DNA of 21,750 nucleotides from an uncultured Clostridia bacterium (GCA_948891265.1 CAQUBD010000020.1:10428-32177), one strand, 5' to 3'. Shown: positions 8,611 through 15,206, counted from the stretch's first letter. The notes: generated from the sequence alone by a model not told the origin. Made by a program: numbers and translations.

Positions 8611-9264
8611 TTATTTATAATCATTTACACTTTCATACATGTAACTTTTTAAAATAGGATTCATATCATTTCTTGGATAACTTATAATATTTTCTACATC
8701 TGCATCAATAGAATCAGCATAACTAACAATATAGCTTTCGGCCATATGTTTATCCATTGTATCCATATGTGTTGCAATAATGTGAAGTGCTTGATATTTC
8801 AATTTTTCAGAAATATTTTCTTTATTTAAATATTCTTCTACTATATTTTCACCAATATAAATATGATCAACTAAAAGATACGAATAATTTAGATTTGATT
8901 TGATATCACTTTTCTCATTCCATTCATCAAATATCTTAGTTTTTCCAATATCGTGCAAAATAGCTCCAAATAGAATTAAATCCATATCTACACTTTTATC
9001 ATATATAGAACCAATATTATATGCATTTTTAGTAACATTAAGTATATGATCAATCAATCCACCCTCAAAACATTGATGTGTTCTATTATACTTTATATTT
9101 TCAATTCCATCATGACCTGCACCTCTAACAAATAACTTTCCTTTATAGTCTTTTAGAATACTTATACAAGCATTCCTTAAAGAACTGTTTTTTATTTTCT
9201 CTGCAAAAGTAACTAATTCTTGAAATTTATTTTCTTTTTCTTCTTCACTCAAATTAATAAACAT
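8611..9264 (-). CDS. YhaM-like HD-domain phosphohydrolase, without OB domain
   Basis: The 217-residue protein from ATG 9264 has GAGAGG 7 bases upstream; an earlier in-frame start at 9318 lacks such a site. HD-superfamily metal ligands are visible: His in HQCFEGGLIDHIL, the HD pair in LFGAILHDIGKTKIF, His in LLVDHIYIGENI, His in ALHIIATHMD, and Asp in VSYADSIDADVE. This order matches the HD domain of YhaM/CBF1-type 3'-5' exoribonucleases, but the N-terminal OB nucleic-acid-binding domain is missing. It could be a nuclease or nucleotide phosphohydrolase. It lies on the mobile element between the Rep-like gene and the DUF3990-type gene, 35 bases before the latter, so they may be co-transcribed. 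Confidence 0.75.
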   Translation of the reverse strand: MFINLSEEEKENKFQELVTFAEKIKNSSLRNACISILKDYKGKLFVRGAGHDGIENIKYNRTHQCFEGGLIDHILNVTKNAYNIGSIYDKSVDMDLILFGAILHDIGKTKIFDEWNEKSDIKSNLNYSYLLVDHIYIGENIVEEYLNKENISEKLKYQALHIIATHMDTMDKHMAESYIVSYADSIDADVENIISYPRNDMNPILKSYMYESVNDYK

Positions 9265-9677
9265 CTTTTTTCCTCTCTTTTCATTTTTTATATAATCTAT
9301 TTTATAATTTTTATTCACGAATGTTTCCTTTTAAATTTATTTTAATTTTATCATAATTAAACTCAAAAATAAAGTGTTTATGACATTAAATTTTAGTGCA
9401 AGAATAGATGTATTACATCTCCCCTTACAACCTTTGAAAGCAAAGCTTTCTAATAGTATTACTTCTACAAAAATGTATTACAAAAAGGCATACATTTTTA
9501 TAATATATTTAGCCTTACTCTTTGTAAAATTATATCAATTGTGGACAACCTGTCCACTTTTTTCTTTTATAATTAACTATTTATAAATCATATTTTTTCC
9601 ATATACCTTTACTCTCTGTAAAGATATACTCATCTAGGACGACTTGTCCCACTTTATATTCAATCATACTTTTCAAT
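9265..9677. other. non-coding region with paired direct repeats, candidate replication or transfer origin
   Basis: No gene is supported. Two imperfect 41-bp direct repeats lie at 9515-9555 and 9609-9649 (30 of 41 identical, ungapped, 94 bp apart). Each is centred on a GGAC/GTCC inverted repeat. The first contains GTGGACAACCTGTCCAC (9541-9557). There are also hairpins GAAAGC/GCTTTC (9436-9450) and AAAAATGTAT/ATACATTTTT (9469-9499). The position next to a Rep-like gene fits an origin or Rep-binding region of an excised circle. Confidence 0.5.
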
Positions 9678-10155
9678 TCAAACTTTACTGTGTGTGTTAT
9701 TATTTATTATTTTTTTATTATTATTACTTATTATTATTTGTGTTAAATTTTTTAACATACTGTAGTTGATATTTTCAACACCTAGTTGTTCAAATTTTCA
9801 ATCTCTTGTTGTCGATATTTTCGACTACTGAATTTTTCAGTACTTTCATGAGTTTTTCTTCATTAATTTTATAATAAGTCTTTGGTGGAATGTCTATATG
9901 TTTTATATTTAAAATTCCTTCTGTTTGTAAAATTGATGTTACTTTTCTTTGTTTATATGGACTTAATTTTGTATTCTTTTCTATGCTCTCTTTCGTCGCA
10001 AAAAAGTAACCAAATTTTAATTCATTTCTTTTTCTAAAATAATTCATTCTCCCATATAATTCGCCTAGCATTACAGCTGAATTTACTCCGAATTTAGTTA
10101 TCAAATCTCTGTTAGTCATTATAAAATTTGTACCAATAATATTTTCTTTTGACAT
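9678..10155 (-). pseudogene. replication-initiator-like winged-helix protein, frameshifted
   Basis: ATG 10155 (GGAGG 7 bases upstream) opens a 121-residue frame. Residues 1-100 (TNRDLITKFGVNSAVMLGEL, then FATKESIEKNTKLSPYKQRK, GILNIKHIDI, PPKTYYKIN) fit the helix-turn-helix N-terminal domain of replication initiators on Firmicutes phages and mobile elements. The frame stops at 9790. An adjacent frame continues without a stop from FEQLGVENINYSMLKNLT to a TGA at 9678-9680, in the style of the Asn-rich linkers of this family. One indel near 9793-9798 therefore appears to truncate it. VENI occurs on both sides of the break, also visible as GTCGATATTTTCGAC and GTTGATATTTTCAAC repeats. The product may act on the repeat region just downstream. 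Confidence 0.55.
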
Positions 10156-10179
10156 ATCATGTCCTCCTTTTATATTTTT

Positions 10180-10219
10180 AAAGAGAAAGTAATTTATAAA
10201 ACAAAACTACTTTCTCTTT
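10180..10219. other. hairpin between the truncated PBP and the Rep-like gene
   Basis: AAAGAGAAAGTA (10180-10191) and TACTTTCTCTTT (10208-10219) form a perfect 12-bp stem with a 16-nt loop. It sits 24 bases after the PBP stop and upstream of Rep. It may end the host transcript or structure the Rep leader. Confidence 0.5.
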
Positions 10220-10242
10220 GATTTGATTGTTCTATTTTTCGC

Positions 10243-12003
10243 CTAAATTGTAAGGCTTTTTGAATGTTGCTTAAAATGTAGCGACAAAATGAACCACGCA
10301 CCTCCTTGGTGTCCCCCTTCTCCTGTAGGATTATATAACGTAACAAGAAGAACAACTTGCGGATTCTCAATTGGTGCTACTCCTAAAAAAGAAGTTACAT
10401 ATTTATTAGTATTAACGCCATCTTCTGATGTTCCCGTTTTACCACCTATTCTATATCCAGCAACTTTAGCATTTTTTCCAGTTCCTTCACTAACTACTGA
10501 TTCCATCATACTTAAAACTTTTTCTGAAGTTTCTTTAGAAATAGCCTGAGATTTTACTACTTTATCTATCTCTTTTCTTTCTCCAGTTTCACTATCAACT
10601 ATGGCTTTTACAACTCTTGGTTGAATTAAATCCCCTCCATTTGCAATTGCAGATACTGCTGTAGCTAGCTGAATTGGTGTAATTTCAAATCTCTGGCCAA
10701 AACTAATTGTAGCAAGTTCAACAGGTCCTGCTTTATTTTCAGCTAGAAAGATGCTTCCCGCTTCTCCTGGTAAATCTATTCCTGTTCTTTCTAATAACCC
10801 AAACTTTTGTAAATAACTATAATATGCATGCACACCCATTTTCTGTCCTAATCCAATAAACACTGGATTACATGAGTTCATTAATCCCTGCCTTAAGCTT
10901 TCTGCTCCATGCGGTCTATAATACCTCCAACATTTAATTCTTACTCCAGCAACTTCAATTCCTCCAGTACAAGCAAATTGTCCTTCTTTATCTATATCTG
11001 TTACAATTCCTTCTTCTAATGCTGCTGATGATGTAATTGTTTTAAATGTAGAACCTGGTTCATATGTATCTGTTATAGCTCTATTTCTCCAAACAGCTTG
11101 TAGACTTTTTGTTTTTTCTGCTTGTTCTTGTGTATCCCAAATTCCTTTTAACTCATCTGTATATGCTGCATATGGTTCGTTCAAATTATAATCTGGATAT
11201 GTTGCCATTGCTAATATATCCCCATTCTGTGGATTAATTGCAATAATATTTCCTCCATCTGTACATTTATTATCTATACAAGCTTCTTCTAAATATTTTT
11301 CAACTATTGACTGTATATTCATATCTATTGTCAGAATTAAATCATCCCCATTAATAGCAGATACATATTTTTCTCCTTCTTCTCCAATTTCTCCTCCTTT
11401 TGCATCTGTATGCCTTTTTATTGCGCCTTTTGTGCCTGAAAGTACTTTATCATACTTAGCTTCAATTCCGTCTAATCCTTGATTATCACTTCCGCAAAAT
11501 CCTATTATTTGTGATGCTAAATTATTATTTGGATAATATCTCTTCGTATCTTCATCAATATTTATACCAGTAGTTATATTATTTTCTTGCATCCACTTTC
11601 TTAATTCATCTGCTTTTCCTTTGTCAATCTTCTTTGCTATCGTCTCAATTGAGCTTCTTTTAGACACTTTTTTTAATGTCTTTTCATAATCTAATTCAAA
11701 AATTTCAGAAAGTTTTTTTGCAAATATCTCTTTATTTTCTTTTGCTATATTTACTGGGTTTACAGTTACAGTTTCAACTGTACTACTTTGAGCTAATACT
11801 TGGCCTGTACTATCATATATTGTTCCTCTTTTAGGATTAATGGCTCTGTCCAGAGTTTGTTGTTCATATGCCATTTGTGATAATTTTTTCCCATCTATTA
11901 ATTGAATATATCCTATTCTTCCAATTAGTACTACCATTATAAAAAATATTATAAATAACATTGTTCTCATTCTCTTTTTAGTTGACAAATTTATTTCTAA
12001 CAT
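10243..12003 (-). CDS. class B penicillin-binding protein (FtsI/SpoVD type), truncated by insertion
   Basis: This membrane transpeptidase cross-links peptidoglycan during septation or, if SpoVD-like, spore cortex formation. It has a TM helix at about 12-32, a dimerisation domain from about 50 (PKRGTIYDSTG), and a transpeptidase domain with all three active-site motifs: STFK with Ser318, SCN at 377-379 and KTG at 522-524. The native sequence ends at HQGG (residue 568). The last 18 residues, AWFILSLHFKQHSKSLTI, come from the mobile element. The missing 97 residues, including the final transpeptidase segment and a PASTA domain, lie at 5088-5394. The gene follows mraZ, rsmH and an ftsL-like gene, which fits either ftsI or spoVD; the PASTA tail favours SpoVD but does not prove it. 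AGAGGTG precedes ATG 12003 and lies in a strong hairpin. Confidence 0.92.
   Translation of the reverse strand: MLEINLSTKKRMRTMLFIIFFIMVVLIGRIGYIQLIDGKKLSQMAYEQQTLDRAINPKRGTIYDSTGQVLAQSSTVETVTVNPVNIAKENKEIFAKKLSEIFELDYEKTLKKVSKRSSIETIAKKIDKGKADELRKWMQENNITTGINIDEDTKRYYPNNNLASQIIGFCGSDNQGLDGIEAKYDKVLSGTKGAIKRHTDAKGGEIGEEGEKYVSAINGDDLILTIDMNIQSIVEKYLEEACIDNKCTDGGNIIAINPQNGDILAMATYPDYNLNEPYAAYTDELKGIWDTQEQAEKTKSLQAVWRNRAITDTYEPGSTFKTITSSAALEEGIVTDIDKEGQFACTGGIEVAGVRIKCWRYYRPHGAESLRQGLMNSCNPVFIGLGQKMGVHAYYSYLQKFGLLERTGIDLPGEAGSIFLAENKAGPVELATISFGQRFEITPIQLATAVSAIANGGDLIQPRVVKAIVDSETGERKEIDKVVKSQAISKETSEKVLSMMESVVSEGTGKNAKVAGYRIGGKTGTSEDGVNTNKYVTSFLGVAPIENPQVVLLVTLYNPTGEGGHQGGAWFILSLHFKQHSKSLTI
10277..10312 (-). 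repeat. attachment site at the Rep end of the element
   Basis: Element arm TGTAGCGACAAAAT (10277-10290), 8 bases, then core CACCTCCTTGGTGT (10299-10312), then PBP coding sequence. In a circular form the two arms would flank a 22-bp centre containing the core, the two-fold symmetric layout of a serine integrase attP. Confidence 0.85.
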
Positions 12004-12006
12004 AAA

Positions 12007-12037
12007 AACACCTCTAATAATATTTATTAGAGATGTT
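12007..12037 (-). promoter_or_regulatory. hairpin enclosing the PBP ribosome binding site
   Basis: In the minus-strand RNA, 12024-12037 pairs with 12007-12020 over 14 positions (one G-U) around a 3-nt loop. The 3' arm contains AGAGGTG, the ribosome binding site for ATG 12003. The helix would block initiation unless melted, so it may control PBP translation. A short U-run follows, so termination is an alternative. Confidence 0.6.
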
Positions 12038-12049
12038 CTTTTTTATTCA

Positions 12050-12084
12050 TATATAAGAGAAAAGTCATCCTTTTCTCTTATATA
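12050..12084. terminator. 15-bp perfect hairpin between ftsL-like gene and PBP
   Basis: Bases 12050-12064 and 12070-12084 are perfect inverted repeats with a 5-nt loop, directly after the ftsL-like stop. The U-rich stretch downstream on the minus strand is weak, so it could be a terminator, an RNA-stability element or an attenuator. Confidence 0.5.
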
Positions 12085-12092
12085 AAACTCAG

Positions 12093-12602
12093 TTATCTTT
12101 TTAGTAACTTATCAATAAATTCCTCCCACCAATTTTTTTCCTCTTCTATAACAATTTTTTCTGAGGCAGACTCCACATAGTCTTTTTTAGGAAGTGAAAC
12201 ATATACTGTTTGCTTACTACTTAATTTTTGCATTCCTAATTCTTCTTTCGCAATCTTTTCTATATTACTTAAATTCAAACTATTTTCTATATTTACTTTT
12301 AATTGCTCATTTTCCTTTTGAAGAGTTGCTAATTGTTTCTTTTGATTTTGAATTTGAATAAATTGTTTATCTATCTGAGAGTTTCTACAACTTATGATTA
12401 ATAATAGTAAAAATAATCCTGCAACTATTATTGTTGTCTTCATTTGTCTTTTTCTTTGTTCTGCTGATACCTTTACTTGTTTTCTTGGTAAATCTTCAAC
12501 AATTTTAAGTTGTCTTTTTTTAGGTAACTTCTTTGTTTTTCTATCATAATCAGGATTAATTTTTCTTGGGCTTGTTTCATATTGATACCTTCCCTGTGTC
12601 AT
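12093..12602 (-). CDS. ftsL: FtsL/DivIC-like septum protein
   Basis: This bitopic membrane protein would help recruit FtsW/FtsI-type synthases at the division site. From ATG 12602 it has 169 residues. The start includes RYQYETSPRKINPDYD, a segment commonly seen in clostridial FtsL-like proteins, then a basic cytoplasmic region, one TM helix (about 57-73, TTIIVAGLFLLLLII), and an extracellular coiled coil (IQIQNQKKQLATLQKENEQL). It ends with the IEKIAKEELGM segment typical of the FtsL/DivIC family. A GTG at 12614 is an alternative start. GAGGT precedes the ATG by about 10 bases. It lies between rsmH and the PBP gene, the standard ftsL position. Sequence conservation in this family is low, so the call rests on order and architecture. 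Confidence 0.8.
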   Translation of the reverse strand: MTQGRYQYETSPRKINPDYDRKTKKLPKKRQLKIVEDLPRKQVKVSAEQRKRQMKTTIIVAGLFLLLLIISCRNSQIDKQFIQIQNQKKQLATLQKENEQLKVNIENSLNLSNIEKIAKEELGMQKLSSKQTVYVSLPKKDYVESASEKIVIEEEKNWWEEFIDKLLKR

Positions 12603-12654
12603 AAGTTCTTTCACCTCTCTTTCCTTTATCTATAATTCTAAAATTTTTATATAA

Positions 12655-13584
12655 CTATATTTTTTCGAAAATTCTAAGTTTTGCACTTTTACTTCTTGAA
12701 TTTTCTTCTTGCTCTTTTATAGTGGCCATTATTGGTTTTTTATTAATAATATTTCCAAGAGTTTTAGCTCCACATACACAATATGGTAAATCACTCGGAC
12801 AAGTACACTTCCCTTTTGCTTCTAACATTGCATTTTTTACTGCTCTATCCTCTAAAGAATGAAATGTTATTATACATAGTCTTCCTAATGGATTTAAACA
12901 ATCTATGCACTGCTTAACTGTACTATATAATGGTTTTATTTCATCATTTACTTCTATTCTTATAGCTTGGAATGTTCTTTTTGCTGGATGTCCATCATTT
13001 TGTTTTGACTTTGGAATAGATTTTTCTATAATTTCTACTAATTGTTTAGTAGTTCTTATTTCTTTTTCTCTTCTATATTCACATATATTTTTTGCAATTT
13101 GCCTAGAGAATTTTTCTTCTCCATATTCATATATTATATTTGCTAAACATTGTTCACTATATGTGTTTACAACTTCTTTAGCAGATAAGCCTTGGGATCT
13201 ATCCATTCTCATATCAAGTTCATTTTCACCTAAATAGCTAAATCCTCTATTTTTCTCATCTAACTGATATGAGGATACTCCTAAATCTAATAGTATTCCA
13301 TCTACTTTTTCAATTTGTATATCTTTTAATATTCGTTCTATATTATCATGATTATCTTTTATAAATTTTATATTTTCAAATTCTCTTAAGTTCTCTTTTG
13401 CAGCTCGTAATGCTTCTTCGTCTCTATCAATTCCGATTAATAGTCCTTCTTTTGATAATTTTTTTAAAATTTCTTTGCTATGTCCTGCTCCTCCTAGAGT
13501 TCCATCCACATATATTCCATCTGTCTTTATATTTAGTCCTTCAATACATTCTTTTAGCATTACTGGTTTATGTTTAAATTCCAA
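12655..13584 (-). CDS. rsmH: 16S rRNA m4C1402 methyltransferase RsmH (MraW)
   Basis: RsmH transfers a methyl group from SAM to N4 of C1402 of 16S rRNA, in the cytoplasm, on the 30S subunit. The start is taken as TTG 13584 (EFKHKPVML) because AGGGGTGG lies just upstream and homologues begin there; the longer frame to 13632 adds 16 unrelated residues. This gives 309 residues, the normal length. The SAM-binding loop is DGTLGGAGHS near residue 28. DGILLDLGVSSYQLD, GRLCIITFHSLEDR and the Cys cluster CTCPSDLPYCVCG are also family marks. It is the second gene of the cluster. A terminator-like hairpin sits between it and mraZ, so its expression may be separately controlled. Confidence 0.96.
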   Translation of the reverse strand: MEFKHKPVMLKECIEGLNIKTDGIYVDGTLGGAGHSKEILKKLSKEGLLIGIDRDEEALRAAKENLREFENIKFIKDNHDNIERILKDIQIEKVDGILLDLGVSSYQLDEKNRGFSYLGENELDMRMDRSQGLSAKEVVNTYSEQCLANIIYEYGEEKFSRQIAKNICEYRREKEIRTTKQLVEIIEKSIPKSKQNDGHPAKRTFQAIRIEVNDEIKPLYSTVKQCIDCLNPLGRLCIITFHSLEDRAVKNAMLEAKGKCTCPSDLPYCVCGAKTLGNIINKKPIMATIKEQEENSRSKSAKLRIFEKI

Positions 13585-13617
13585 TTTTCCACCCCTTGTG
13601 ATATTTCCTATTATGTA

Positions 13618-13650
13618 AAAAACAGCTAGCAAAATTTACCAGCTGTTTTT
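13618..13650 (-). terminator. terminator/attenuator hairpin upstream of rsmH
   Basis: AAAAACAGCT (13618-13627) and AGCTGTTTTT (13641-13650) form a 10-bp stem with a 13-nt loop. On the minus strand the stem ends in a T-run, 33 bases before the rsmH start. It would end transcripts from mraZ or act as an attenuator. Confidence 0.65.
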
Positions 13651-13981
13651 ATTTTATGTTTTTTCTTTTGGTATCTTTTTATATCATTTGTAGACTTGTC
13701 TTTTGTATTTACTCTTTCGTAAATCTACTCTTTTCACAAGAATCTTTTGCATTTTACTTAATCTTTTCTTTTGTTATATATTTATCTTCTTATGTATATT
13801 TGTCTTTTGTGTTCTTCCCTTTATCTTCTTTAGTTTTTTTATCTTATGTACTTTTATCTTTTGTTTTTGTCTTTAAAAAGACAAATCATTCTTTTGTAGT
13901 TTTATTAATTTTTATCTTTTGTTCATCATATATTTATCTTTTGTATTCTTTTCTTTTGTATTTTATATAAGCTTTTGCAAG
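13651..13981 (-). repeat. unusual A-rich mraZ-rsmH spacer with a degenerate ACAAAAGA repeat
   Basis: No gene is supported in this 330-bp gap. On the plus strand TCTTTTG-like words recur about ten times (near 13672, 13699, 13743, 13767, 13803, 13857, 13890, 13916, 13937 and 13952), often inside TATCTTTTGT. In RNA they read ACAAAAGAUA. A GTCTTT/AAAGAC palindrome lies at 13869-13882. The spacing is irregular, so this may be a protein-binding leader or a decayed low-complexity spacer. Confidence 0.5.
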
Positions 13982-14407
13982 TTATATACCTAACATCGTC
14001 ATATTTTCTGCAATTTCATCTACTGATATATTTTCATCACATTTTTGCCAATTTTCTTTGTTCCATATTTCTAATCTGGTACCTACTCCTATTATTACTG
14101 CTTCTTTCTCCAATTCTGCTGCCAACCTTAAATTATTTGGGATTAAGAATCTACCTTGCTTATCAATTTCACATTCAGTAGCTCCTGATAAGAAAAATCT
14201 AACAAAATTTCTTGCATTTTTATCTGATAGTGGTAGTGATTTTAGTTTTGTTTCAAAGTTTAACCATTCTTCTTGTGAGAATGCAAATAGACATCCATCT
14301 AATCCTTTTGTTATAACAAATTTCTCTCCAATGTCTTGTCTTAATTTTGCTGGCATTATTAATCTTCCTTTAGCATCTAAAGAATGCTCATATTCTCCCA
14401 TTAGCAA
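13982..14407 (-). CDS. mraZ: transcriptional regulator MraZ
   Basis: MraZ is a ring-forming DNA-binding protein of the AbrB fold that represses its own division/cell-wall operon. The 141-residue product has the two expected tandem SpoVT-AbrB half-domains, marked by DAKGRLIMPAKLR near residue 11 and DKQGRFLIPNNLR near residue 81. The start is taken as TTG 14407, giving MLMGEYEHS as in homologues, with AGAGGTG 7 bases upstream; ATG 14401 is an alternative. It is the first gene of the cluster. Three MraZ boxes and a consensus promoter lie directly upstream, so autoregulation is expected. Confidence 0.95.
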   Translation of the reverse strand: MLMGEYEHSLDAKGRLIMPAKLRQDIGEKFVITKGLDGCLFAFSQEEWLNFETKLKSLPLSDKNARNFVRFFLSGATECEIDKQGRFLIPNNLRLAAELEKEAVIIGVGTRLEIWNKENWQKCDENISVDEIAENMTMLGI

Positions 14408-14434
14408 TGGTCTTCACCTCTTTTCTATTTTCTA

Positions 14435-14460
14435 CCACTTTGTACCACTTTTCTCCACTT
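14435..14460 (-). promoter_or_regulatory. MraZ box array (three 10-bp repeats)
   Basis: AAGTGG occurs three times on the minus strand (14455-14460, 14445-14450, 14435-14440) at exactly 10-bp spacing. This matches the GTGG-containing direct repeats known to bind MraZ. They lie between the -10 element and the mraZ start. Confidence 0.85.
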
Positions 14461-14467
14461 CATGTAA

Positions 14468-14496
14468 ATTGTAATACACTTTTCTTTATTTTGCAA
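14468..14496 (-). promoter_or_regulatory. mraZ promoter
   Basis: TTGCAA (14491-14496), a 17-bp spacer and TACAAT (14468-14473) on the minus strand. The predicted start near 14461 abuts the MraZ boxes, so bound MraZ would block transcription. Confidence 0.75.
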
Positions 14497-14828
14497 TAGT
14501 TTTTTCAAATTTTTTTATTTTTATTTATATTATTGTTACTATTCACAGCGATATTATTTAAAGTCTGCGCGGGGTAACAGTTTTAAAATAAAATTACAAA
14601 TGCTCACGGGAAATCTGAGTGAAATAGGCTCATTTTATTTCATTAGAATTATAATTCTATTTTGCTTTATGTTGTAGAAGTAAAATATTATAATATTATT
14701 AGTATTATTTACAAAACATTTTCGCACTAACAATTCATTTTATTTTTCTATTTTCATTGTTATACTCAATTTGAATATTCAAAAATTACTAGAATATTAA
14801 AATGATATTAAAATATTGGGAGGATTAT
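14497..14828. other. intergenic region upstream of the XRE regulator, with candidate operator
   Basis: No gene is supported. A perfect 14-bp palindrome TTTGAATATTCAAA (14770-14783) lies 45 bases before the XRE start and overlaps a possible -35 (TTGAAT, 14771-14776, with TATTAA at 14795-14800). It is a candidate autoregulatory site. TGAAATA/TATTTCA (14620-14642) forms a small hairpin. The 18-bp motif at 14599-14616 matches 4330-4347 at 16 positions. Confidence 0.4.
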
Positions 14829-15206
14829 ATGACAGAAAACGAAAAGAATTTAAGAAAAAATATCGGAAAGAAAATTAAACTGGCACGATCTAAAACAAAT
14901 TACACTCAAGAAGCTCTTGCCGAAAAAATATCTTTATCTCCTAGATATATTAGTCAGTTAGAACGTGGCATAGCTTTTGGCAGTGCTAGCACTATTGTTG
15001 GACTATGTAAGGCATTAAATATATCTTCAGATTTTTTGTTTAATGATCTTATTGAAACTAGTTCATCTGAATTCATAAATATAATTGATAATAAATTCTT
15101 AGAAAATTATTCTCAATTAAATGATTATAATAAAAAGGTCGTTAACAGATTAACTAGTGATTTAATAAAACTCCAATTAGAGGAAAATATTGAAATAAAA
15201 TTATAA
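14829..15206 (+). CDS. XRE-family helix-turn-helix transcriptional regulator
   Basis: The 125-residue protein starts at ATG 14829, with GGGAGG 5 bases upstream; the frame is open 27 bases further but lacks a ribosome binding site. Residues about 10-65 form the HTH_3 domain: IGKKIKLARSKTNYTQEALAEK, then the recognition helix SPRYISQLERG, then TIVGLCKALNISSDFLF. The C-terminal 60 residues are helical and acidic with no known sensor domain. It is one of only two rightward genes and is monocistronic, so the target is not given by context. The palindrome 45 bases upstream suggests autoregulation. Confidence 0.85.
   Translation: MTENEKNLRKNIGKKIKLARSKTNYTQEALAEKISLSPRYISQLERGIAFGSASTIVGLCKALNISSDFLFNDLIETSSSEFINIIDNKFLENYSQLNDYNKKVVNRLTSDLIKLQLEENIEIKL

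Larger units (their letters stand above)
5381..10312 (-). mobile_element. 4.9-kb serine-recombinase element inserted in the PBP gene
   Basis: Boundaries are set by an identical 14-bp core (5381-5394 and 10299-10312) and by splitting of a single PBP gene exactly there. The net insertion is 4918 bp. In transcription order it carries a Rep-like gene, an HD-domain gene, a DUF3990-type gene, two DUF3791-type genes, a 48-residue ORF and a large serine recombinase adjacent to the right-hand junction in gene orientation. All are on the minus strand, co-directional with the host gene. No relaxase, coupling protein or capsid gene is present, so it is an integrative element that cannot transfer by itself, or a satellite. 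Removal at the core restores the PBP frame. Confidence 0.9.

Noticed and set aside
9374..9586. Rightward 70-residue frame in the element's non-coding region
   Set aside because: Low-complexity product spanning the repeats and hairpins, no ribosome binding site, and the repeats explain the sequence better.
5450..10155. Self-transmissible conjugative element or prophage
   Set aside because: No relaxase, coupling protein, type IV secretion, capsid or lysis gene can be seen in the 4.9 kb.
13651..13981. CRISPR-like array in the mraZ-rsmH spacer
   Set aside because: The recurring words are only 7-10 bp, degenerate and irregularly spaced, with no repeat-spacer structure and no cas genes.
13656..14181. 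Rightward frames of 104 and 68 residues encoding very hydrophobic Phe/Leu/Tyr-rich peptides
   Set aside because: They arise from the T-rich spacer and the antisense of mraZ; no ribosome binding site and no protein-like composition.
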